Source: Pseudobutyrivibrio sp. 49
Lineage (GTDB): Bacteria; Bacillota; Clostridia; Lachnospirales; Lachnospiraceae
NCBI RefSeq assembly: GCF_900100545.1
Contig: NZ_FNDP01000012.1
Span: 19,605-83,604, forward strand
Reading direction: 5' to 3'
Length of the DNA stretch: 64,000 bases
Positions within the stretch are counted from its first letter, which is position 1. Each line of letters begins with the position of its first letter. Below the pieces are notes generated by a model that worked only from the letters and a program-made list of their open reading frames with translations, made no database searches and had not been told where the DNA came from. A program made the translations under genes and the position numbers. This document shows positions 54,745-61,108 of the stretch, one piece after another.

Positions 54745-55652
54745 TGAACACTAAAGTTACCATTGCAGGAGTTGAGTTTCAGAATCCTATTATGGAGGCC
54801 TCAGGCACCTTCGGTTCAGGCATGGAGTACTCCGAATTTGTTGATTTAAATAAGCTTGGAGCAGTCGTTACAAAGGGTGTGGCAAATGTGCCATGGCCAG
54901 GCAATCCAACACCTCGTATCACTGAGGTTCGCTCAGGAATGCTTAATGCAATCGGTTTGCAGAACCCTGGTGTAGAGGTTTTCTGCGAGAGAGATTTAAA
55001 ATTTCTTGAACAATATAAAAACACAAAAGTAGTGGTTAATGTTTGCGGTCATTCCGCCGAAGAATATATTGAAGTGGTAGAAAGATTAGCAGATGAGTCA
55101 AGGGTAGATATGTTGGAAATCAACATCTCTTGTCCTAACGTAAAAGAGGGCGGAATCGCCTTTGGACAGGACCCTAAAGCAGTTGAAGAAATCACTCGTC
55201 TTGTTAAGTCTCGTGCCAAGCAGCCAATCGTCATGAAGCTTTCGCCAAACGTTACCGACATTAAGGTTATGGCAAAGGCCGCAGAGGCTGGTGGCGCAGA
55301 TGCTATTTCACTTATCAATACTCTTACAGGAATGAAAATCGATGTAGAACGTCAGAACTTTGTTCTCGCGAATAAGACCGGTGGCATGTCAGGTCCGGCA
55401 GTTCATCCAATTGCAGTTAGAATGGTTTACGAATGTGCAAACGCAGTATCAATTCCAATCATCGGAATGGGTGGAATCACTACATGGGAAGATGCAGTAG
55501 AAATGATGCTGGCAGGTGCCACAGCTGTCTCTGTAGGCACAGCAAATTTCTTCAACCCAACAGCTACACTGGATATCTTGTCAGGCATTGAAGACTACAT
55601 GGTTCGCAAGAATATAGAAGACATCAATTCAATCATAGGTATTGTTAAGTAG
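54744..55652 (+). CDS. pyrD: Dihydroorotate dehydrogenase, class 1B catalytic subunit
   Basis: 302 residues. EASGTFGSGMEYS, TPRITEVRSGMLNAIGLQNPG, the catalytic Cys in NISCPNVKEGG, and FMN-binding GMGGITTWEDA. Class 1B is confirmed by the partner pyrK. It oxidises dihydroorotate to orotate. pyrE, which often follows, is absent here. Confidence 0.97.
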   Translation: MNTKVTIAGVEFQNPIMEASGTFGSGMEYSEFVDLNKLGAVVTKGVANVPWPGNPTPRITEVRSGMLNAIGLQNPGVEVFCERDLKFLEQYKNTKVVVNVCGHSAEEYIEVVERLADESRVDMLEINISCPNVKEGGIAFGQDPKAVEEITRLVKSRAKQPIVMKLSPNVTDIKVMAKAAEAGGADAISLINTLTGMKIDVERQNFVLANKTGGMSGPAVHPIAVRMVYECANAVSIPIIGMGGITTWEDAVEMMLAGATAVSVGTANFFNPTATLDILSGIEDYMVRKNIEDINSIIGIVK

Positions 55653-55756
55653 GGAGGTAAGTCAGAAAGTACAGCTATAATCTGTCTGTGAAAAATGGTA
55701 AATTAAACATAGGGGTCTGCTTGTGAAAATTTTGGTAATGTACAATATATAGATAA

Positions 55757-55794
55757 TTGTGTCGTAGTTCACGGATTGTGTCGCAATTCACCGA
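55757..55794 (+). repeat. Tandem pair of 19-bp direct repeats
   Basis: TTGTGTCGTAGTTCACGGA is followed immediately by TTGTGTCGCAATTCACCGA (3 differences). A related inverted piece, tccgtgacaca, lies about 30 bases on. Phase of 19 bp is near two helical turns, as for a protein-binding site. The 55653-55922 gap has no other clear feature. Confidence 0.5.
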
Positions 55795-55922
55795 ATGTTC
55801 AGACAATATACTCAGAATTATCCGTGACACATTAAAATCTATTTGCTACACTTTATGTACACTCACACAAAAATTATCTTATTTATAACGGTTTTACTTA
55901 GATTTTGAAAGGAGGGGAGCTG

Positions 55923-56621
55923 ATGAAGTTCAAGAAGATAGGTGAGGACAAAATTCGTTGCGTCATCACCAAAGAAGAAATGGAACAGAACGGCATGGAG
56001 CTTGGAGATTTCGTCAGTGACCAGGAAAAGACCCAAAGCTTTATCAGGGATATTTTAGCAGAAGCGTGTGAGACCCTCGGAATAGAGACTCATGCTAAAG
56101 CATATAGCGTACAGATGACAGTTATGCCTCAGGGTGATGTAGCATTACTCATATCCCCAGATTCAAGTTCAGGACTTGCAACGGCTATTGAAGAATTAAA
56201 GAAACATCTTACAGGTTTACAGGAAACATTATCTACTACCAAAAAGGAACAGGCTGTTTCAGGTAGTACAGCAGATGTTCCAGTTCAGCCAGTACAAAAG
56301 CTTAGAGATGACAAGGATGAGATTACATCCCAGTATTTGGATACACCACTGTGGGCAATCCTTCCAAGCTTGGATGCATCCATTGAACTTTGCAAACACA
56401 TTCCAAAGTTCTCAGGAATCCAGAGTGTGCTGTATCGTTACGGCGATGACTATTATGTAAAGCTCAACTTCGAGCTGACACGTCGCCAGATTTCAGCAGT
56501 CATTCTTGTTATTGCAGAATACGCCAGCCAGATGTTCACCGAAAGCTTCGATGGAGCCTTCCTCTTAGAACACGGCGATGTGATCTGCGAAGACTGCGTA
56601 AATGTACTGTCACAAATTTAA
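55923..56621 (+). CDS. mecA: MecA-type adaptor of the ClpC protease
   Basis: 232 residues from the ATG at 55923, chosen for aaaggagggg just upstream; a TTG at 55905 is the only longer option. N-terminal substrate-binding part KFKKIGEDKIRCVITKEE, acidic low-complexity linker, and C-terminal Clp-binding domain with YRYGDDYYVKL and ASQMFTESFDGAFLLEHG. MecA delivers targets to ClpCP. Family call is good; regulators targeted are unknown. Confidence 0.88.
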   Translation: MKFKKIGEDKIRCVITKEEMEQNGMELGDFVSDQEKTQSFIRDILAEACETLGIETHAKAYSVQMTVMPQGDVALLISPDSSSGLATAIEELKKHLTGLQETLSTTKKEQAVSGSTADVPVQPVQKLRDDKDEITSQYLDTPLWAILPSLDASIELCKHIPKFSGIQSVLYRYGDDYYVKLNFELTRRQISAVILVIAEYASQMFTESFDGAFLLEHGDVICEDCVNVLSQI

Positions 56622-56637
56622 ATATTGAATAATTCAT

Positions 56638-56670
56638 AGGGATAGTCACTAGTGGCTATCCCCTTTTTTT
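56638..56670 (+). terminator. Intrinsic terminator of mecA
   Basis: Stem agggatagtcac / gtggctatcccc (one G-U, short loop) followed by seven T. Confidence 0.85.
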
Positions 56671-56793
56671 ATTTCACTCCTGCTTGCTACAGCATATCAG
56701 CCCAGTCGCGGCGTCAATGATGCCCTTCGGCGCTTCGCGTCATTGACTCCTCGCCTTTGCGCTGATATTTGGTAATCAAGCAGGGGTGAAAAT
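56671..56793. repeat. Large nested hairpin element, left of palindromic array
   Basis: Outer stem tttcactcctgcttg with caagcaggggtgaaa; next stem atatcagc (56694-56701) with gctgatat (56761-56768); inner stem gtcaatga (56713-56720) with tcattgac (56740-56747), enclosing a GC-rich tip. The layered plan (AT-rich base, 8-bp middle stem, GTCA/TGAC core) is shared with the element at 57145-57272. Confidence 0.6.
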
Positions 56794-57145
56794 GGGGCTG
56801 TGGCGATGCCACATCTGCTACTATGCATCCCAAATTGAGGTTTTGCTGTTTTGGGATGCATTAGAAATAAATTTTTTTGGAGCTATGTATCCCGAAATGC
56901 AGTTTTATTCTTTTGGGATGCATAAATCTAGGTATTTTTATAAAAATCCAAACATTTCTGAGTTGAAAATGCATCCCAGAGAAGCATTTCCTTGGTTTGG
57001 GATGCATTCACTAGCTAAATTATGCATCCCAAACAAGACTTTACTGATTTTGGGATGCATGAGGTCAAAAAAGTATGCATCCCATTTGCGACTTTTAGTT
57101 ATTTGGGATGCATAGTAGTTGTTGTGGCTGTGCCACAGTCCCATT
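56791..57145. repeat. Five 39-bp inverted-repeat units inside 41-bp terminal inverted repeats
   Basis: Units at 56823-56861, 56885-56923, 56969-57007, 57022-57060 and 57075-57113 are each exactly 39 bp. Each is a 12-base left arm beginning ATGCATCCC, a 15-base centre, and a right arm TTTGGGATGCAT; unit 2 has one change in the 9-mer (ATGTATCCC). Centres differ but keep TTT at positions 7-9. Spacers are 23, 45, 14 and 14 bp. The outer 41 bp on each side (56791-56831, 57105-57145) are inverted copies with 34 of 41 identities, and each holds TGTGGC-nnn-GCCACA. No gene is supported inside. Confidence 0.85.
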
Positions 57146-57272
57146 TTTATTTGAGCTTGTTTGACAACTATCTGCTAAAAGAGGCTCTGTCAGGGGGCGG
57201 CGGAGCCGAGCCGTCAGGCCTTGCCCTTGACTGGGGCTCTTGGCAGATAGAATAAGCAAAGCTCAAATAAAA
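57145..57272. repeat. Large nested hairpin element, right of palindromic array
   Basis: Perfect 14-bp outer stem ttttatttgagctt (57145-57158) with aagctcaaataaaa (57259-57272); middle stem ctatctgc (57168-57175) with gcagatag (57243-57250); GC-rich core starting gtcaggggg and ending gcccttgac. Same plan as the element left of the array. Confidence 0.65.
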
Positions 57273-57332
57273 AATAAAGTTTTAGCCAAGAAATTTACAA
57301 AGGAAATCCACAAACATTTTCGACACAAAGTA

Positions 57333-57359
57333 AAGAGGACGCCGGCGGGGCGTCCTCTT
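57333..57359. other. Perfect 11-bp GC-rich hairpin
   Basis: Stem aagaggacgcc / ggcgtcctctt with loop ggcgg. No T run on either strand. Just downstream, gggag precedes a 12-codon frame MKKMVHRFCLAM (57380-57418) that I do not consider established. 57419-57553 is AT-rich with nothing recognised. Confidence 0.5.
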
Positions 57360-57553
57360 CAAAAAGGGAGAATAATGTTATGAAAAAAATGGTTCATCGC
57401 TTCTGTCTTGCGATGTAATTATAATACTAAGTTATTATGTTGGAACAATGATGAATATGTGAATAAAATTGTAAAAGAAAAAGATTATTTGTGAATTGCT
57501 TACCATTATTTTGGTGTGAGGGAATAGGGTAAATAATATAACTTTTGGGCATG

Positions 57554-57580
57554 AAAAAAGGACCTAAACGGTAGGTCCCT
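57554..57580 (-). terminator. Intrinsic terminator of the YjfB-like gene
   Basis: Stem ggaccta / taggtcc with loop aacgg; on the minus strand it is followed by six T. Confidence 0.85.
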
Positions 57581-57612
57581 TTCATATCGTAAAACCCAAA
57601 TACATTTATAAC

Positions 57613-57810
57613 TCATATGCGCATATCTATCATGGTACCAGAAGTAGGGTAGACCAGACTTTCAAGTGATGGTGCATTCATATCGATGCCTTCAGTTAAA
57701 AGCTGCGCCTGTCCCTCCATGACATCTAAGGTCTTACCAAGCATTGCTGTCCCCACAGCGGTAAGTAACTTGTTTTGACTTAAACTCATAGAAAGCTCTG
57801 ATATATCCAT
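57613..57810 (-). CDS. YjfB-like putative motility protein
   Basis: 65 residues. Starts MDISELSMSLSQNKLLTAVG and ends with a Pro-containing tail, the pattern of the short YjfB family, whose members are annotated as putative motility proteins without a proven role. SD aggggagg at good distance. Monocistronic with its own terminator. No flagellar gene is nearby. Confidence 0.8.
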   Translation of the reverse strand: MDISELSMSLSQNKLLTAVGTAMLGKTLDVMEGQAQLLTEGIDMNAPSLESLVYPTSGTMIDMRI

Positions 57811-57890
57811 AATAAGCGCCTCCCCTAAAAAAGACTACGCTTTTTTAACTCACCTAAAATTCTACCATGACTTGTTCACAAATTGGTGCC

Positions 57891-57923
57891 AAACTGTGAC
57901 AAAATTGTGAACAAACTGTGAAT
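57891..57923. repeat. Three 11-bp tandem repeats between divergent genes
   Basis: AAACTGTGACA, AAATTGTGAAC and AAACTGTGAAT in direct succession, so TGTGA recurs every 11 bp (57895, 57906, 57917). An inverted TCACA lies at 57876. One helical turn per repeat fits a multimeric DNA-binding protein. Rest of 57811-58054 is AT-rich without a recognised feature. Confidence 0.6.
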
Positions 57924-58054
57924 TATGGATAATATTGAACATTTAATAGCAAAATCTATCTGATATCAAAGGACGAGTTGAAAATTAGAGTGGATAACAC
58001 GGAAAAATACCGAAATATTCATATTTTTTTCATTCTTGTTTCATATTTTACATA

Positions 58055-58083
58055 TTTAAAAATTAGTCTAGAATTACTATAAT
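58055..58083 (+). promoter_or_regulatory. Promoter of the esterase cluster
   Basis: TTTAAA and a perfect TATAAT with a 17-base spacer, 34 bases before the start codon. Confidence 0.6.
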
Positions 58084-58117
58084 TATAGTTACATTAGTAT
58101 GATTTCATGGAGAAACT

Positions 58118-59038
58118 ATGTCCTTATTAAACCTGAATCTTAGTGACCCTCTTATGAAGGCGCTGAAAGCTGTAAATTCAATAGCAGGAAAATCTTTGAC
58201 TGAAGAAGATTTGCGAAGGCAGCGTTCAGCCATGGAACTGGCAGGTAGACTGGCGGCTCCAACAGGAGGTGTAACACTGGAACCATTTCAGGTGGGGGAG
58301 ATACCATGTGAGTGGGTGAAGCCGGATTTGGCACATAACCCACAGTATGTGATTCTCTATGCACATGGAGGTGGTTACACCTGTGGCGGTTTGGCCTATG
58401 CCAGAATATTGGCAGCTAAGCTTGCTGTATCTACAGGCTTCTCCGTGGTTTCCTTTGAATACAGGCTTGCTCCGGAGAATAAGTTCCCGGCAGCCCTGGA
58501 GGATGGAAATCAGGTATGGGATTATCTAATAGAAAAAGGTTATAAGAATGACCGAATTCTTTTGGCAGGTGATTCTGCCGGTGGCAACCTGATGGTTTGC
58601 CTCACCCAGAGAATTCTGATGGAGGGAAATGACCCTCCAAGAATGTTGTTATTGTTTAGTCCATGGACTGACATGACGGCAAAATCAAAATCTTATCAAC
58701 AGTATGATGGCAAGGATCCAATCCTCACAAAGCATTATGTAGAATCTGTGAGAGATGCAGTGATCGGAGAGGATGCAGAACCATCAGACCCAATATATTC
58801 GCCGCTTTTTGGTGAATTTAAGCATTTTCCACCTACGCTTGTGCAGGTTGGGAAAACGGAAATACTATACGAAGACAGTGCCTCCCTTGTGAAGCAGATT
58901 CAGAAGGTTGGGGGCAAAGCAAAACTGGACGTAGAAAAGGATGGATGGCATGTGTACCAGCAGATGCCTCTCCCAGTGGCAAGTCGTGCAATGCGCAGAC
59001 TCGCAGACTATGTTTCAGATGAAATATATAAAAATTAA
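58118..59038 (+). CDS. Alpha/beta-hydrolase, hormone-sensitive-lipase family
   Basis: 306 residues, no signal peptide. Oxyanion motif HGGGYTCGG, nucleophile elbow GDSAGGN, then Asp in LVQVGKTEILYEDS and His in DGWHVYQ complete the triad. Acts on short acyl esters; substrate unknown. SD ggag. Followed by RNA element B and then by an acyltransferase-like gene, with which it probably forms a functional unit. Confidence 0.92.
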   Translation: MSLLNLNLSDPLMKALKAVNSIAGKSLTEEDLRRQRSAMELAGRLAAPTGGVTLEPFQVGEIPCEWVKPDLAHNPQYVILYAHGGGYTCGGLAYARILAAKLAVSTGFSVVSFEYRLAPENKFPAALEDGNQVWDYLIEKGYKNDRILLAGDSAGGNLMVCLTQRILMEGNDPPRMLLLFSPWTDMTAKSKSYQQYDGKDPILTKHYVESVRDAVIGEDAEPSDPIYSPLFGEFKHFPPTLVQVGKTEILYEDSASLVKQIQKVGGKAKLDVEKDGWHVYQQMPLPVASRAMRRLADYVSDEIYKN

Positions 59039-59040
59039 GT

Positions 59041-59132
59041 GAGCTGATAACTAACAAGCTCTTAGGTTTCTGAATGAAGCATTCTATTGCTGAATGAAGA
59101 AACACTAAGGCTTGTGAGTGTAATCAGCGGAC
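59041..59132 (+). ncRNA. Structured RNA element copy B (possible cis-regulatory leader)
   Basis: Same fold as 16973-17064: P1 gctgat (59043-59048) with atcagc (59123-59128); P2 acaagc-t-cttag with ctaag-gcttgt; P3 gtttct with agaaac; variable 26-nt loop. P1 has A-U where copy A has G-C, and P3 has G-C where copy A has A-U, so pairing is kept while sequence changes. The 3' gcggactaa leads straight into the SD of the acyltransferase. Confidence 0.65.
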
Positions 59133-59143
59133 TAAGAGGTTAT

Positions 59144-60391
59144 ATGGCAAGAGATAATTGGTATAAAGTTGATAATGTTGCGAAGGTCTTTCTAGCCACA
59201 GCGGCTAAGCGAGACACTCGAACCCTGAGGGTTAGCTGTACACTCTGGGAAGATATAGATCCAGAGCTTTTACAACAGGCTGTGGAGTCAGCGATTCAGC
59301 TTCGCCCACAGTTTCATGTGCGAATTCGTCGAGGTATTTTTTGGCACTACATGGAGGATACAGACCTTCAGCCTATAGTTGAAAAGGAGCATGGACGTGT
59401 TTGCCCATCTCTTTATCACCCGGGCAGAATGATGCTCCATTATAAAGTAACTTATTATCACAAAAGAATTAATCTTGACTTGTTCCATGCAATTTCAGAT
59501 GGAACAGGAGCATTAGAGTTTCTAAATATTATTGTTTTTGATTATTTGAAGCTTAAATATCCTGATGAGCTTGAAGAGTTAAATATTCACTCAGGTGCGT
59601 CCTATGATGATTTGAATCAGGATAGTTATCGCCAGTTTTTTGGAAATTTATCTTTGAAAGCATCGGCTTTAAAGGTGGCTTATCATCCTAGTGGCTTGAA
59701 GCTTCCATATGATCAGCTTCAGTTCTTCGAGATTCAGGTGCCAACAGAGGATATTCTTCCAAAAGCTAAGGAAATCGGCGTTGGTATGACCAGCTACATT
59801 GGTGCAAAGCTTATGATGGCAATAAAAGAAGATATGCCTCCACGTAAAAAGCATATGCCAATCAATGTGTCTATGCCTGTAAATCTTAGAAATTATTATC
59901 CAAGTCAGACTTCAAGAAACTTTTTCAATAACGTAAATGTGGCACATACATTTACAGAAGAGATTTCCTTTGAAGATTTGGCAAAGGAATTTGACGGCAA
60001 GCTTAAGGAAAGCCTGACAGAAGAAAATATTAAAAAGCAGATGGATAACTTTGAGACCATGGAATACTTTATTCCGGTAAGAGCAGTGCCACTGTTTATT
60101 AAGCAGATGGTTGTGCGTTATGGTTCAAAGATTATGGATAAAAAGGTGTCAGTTGTTCTTTCAAATCTGGGAGTGCAGCGACCACCGGAGGAGCTTATTC
60201 CAAAGATTAAAAATTATAATGGTTTCTGTAGCTCATCAAATCTCTTTGTTGTTATGAGCAGCTACAACGGAAAGATGACCCTCGGAATCAGCTCACCATA
60301 TTCAAATACTAAGGTAGTAAAAAGCTTCGTTAGAGGCCTCAGTGAGGAAGGCATGAAGATTACTGCTTATGCAACGGAGGTGATTCGCTAA
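59144..60391 (+). CDS. Condensation/acetyltransferase-like protein (HxxxDG family)
   Basis: 415 residues from the ATG at 59144 (SD aagagg); a longer frame would pass through RNA element B. The catalytic-type motif HAISDGTGALEFL is the HxxxDG of CoA-dependent acyltransferases and condensation domains, and the fold order (PLVRV-like QLRPQFHVRI at the start, PVNLRNYYPS, NNVNV, LSNLG later) fits alcohol acetyltransferase-type proteins. It may acylate a lipid or sugar; substrate unknown. Overlaps the next gene by one base. Confidence 0.8.
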   Translation: MARDNWYKVDNVAKVFLATAAKRDTRTLRVSCTLWEDIDPELLQQAVESAIQLRPQFHVRIRRGIFWHYMEDTDLQPIVEKEHGRVCPSLYHPGRMMLHYKVTYYHKRINLDLFHAISDGTGALEFLNIIVFDYLKLKYPDELEELNIHSGASYDDLNQDSYRQFFGNLSLKASALKVAYHPSGLKLPYDQLQFFEIQVPTEDILPKAKEIGVGMTSYIGAKLMMAIKEDMPPRKKHMPINVSMPVNLRNYYPSQTSRNFFNNVNVAHTFTEEISFEDLAKEFDGKLKESLTEENIKKQMDNFETMEYFIPVRAVPLFIKQMVVRYGSKIMDKKVSVVLSNLGVQRPPEELIPKIKNYNGFCSSSNLFVVMSSYNGKMTLGISSPYSNTKVVKSFVRGLSEEGMKITAYATEVIR

Positions 60392-61059
60392 TGAAGAATT
60401 GTCCATATTGTAAGATTGATGTTGGAGGAAATTTAAAGAAATGCCCATTGTGCCAGAGCCGTCTGGTAGGTGAGGATGAGGAAAAATATTTCCCAACACA
60501 GTTAAGATTAAAGTTCCAGTCATTTTTCTTTAAGCTACAGCTATTCATTGTGTGTATAGTGATTATTTCCGCACTATGGCTGGATTACATATTCAAGCTT
60601 CCATTCGGAAAATATGGTGGATTCCATTGGAGCTTACTGATATTGATGTGGCTCTTTGCCTTTGAATTCAGTATCATTCATGTCTTTAAAAAGGGTATGG
60701 ATGCCTCTAGAATCCTGTCCATAGTGGTGGTAATAGTAATGGCGATGGTAGCTGTTACAGCCTATTACTTTGGATATCTGATGTTTGTTTTATATTGGGT
60801 TATACCAATTATGGTTATGTGCACAATTGTTGCCAACTTTGTGCTGTGCATGGTGGATAAAAGTGGTAACGCGATGGTATATCTGTTGACAGATTTACTT
60901 GTGGGAATTATTCCATACTTTGTTTGCATAACATTAAAGAAGGATTGTCCAATCGAGTGGATGATTTGCTTACTTGTTAGTTTCATTATTTTTGTGGGAG
61001 CAATAATTTTTAAGGGGAGAGAAGTCGTTGGTGAAATCCAGCGAAGGCTGAGTGTTTAG
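60391..61059 (+). CDS. Zinc-ribbon membrane protein (DUF6320-like)
   Basis: 222 residues. N-terminal zinc ribbon CPYCKIDV...CPLCQSRL, then about six hydrophobic segments. Such proteins are encoded next to HxxxDG acyltransferases in Lachnospiraceae (from memory). Coupled to the preceding gene by a one-base overlap. Role unknown, perhaps membrane partner of the acyltransferase. Confidence 0.75.
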   Translation: MKNCPYCKIDVGGNLKKCPLCQSRLVGEDEEKYFPTQLRLKFQSFFFKLQLFIVCIVIISALWLDYIFKLPFGKYGGFHWSLLILMWLFAFEFSIIHVFKKGMDASRILSIVVVIVMAMVAVTAYYFGYLMFVLYWVIPIMVMCTIVANFVLCMVDKSGNAMVYLLTDLLVGIIPYFVCITLKKDCPIEWMICLLVSFIIFVGAIIFKGREVVGEIQRRLSV

Positions 61060-61108
61060 GCGGATATTTTTGACAGCGTAAGTAGTGCTACTCGACGGAG
61101 GTTATTGC

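Noticed and set aside
56823..57113. CRISPR array
   Set aside because: Units are palindromic with variable interiors and spacers of 14-45 bp; no cas genes and no constant repeat.
56786..57115. 109-codon open frame through the palindromic array, and a 68-codon frame on the other strand (56938-57144), both starting MGLW
   Set aside because: The resemblance of the two peptides is produced by the DNA inverted repeats; no domain, poor composition and no supported SD. The DNA structure explains the open frames.
57333..57359. Intrinsic terminator
   Set aside because: Perfect GC stem, but no T run on either strand.
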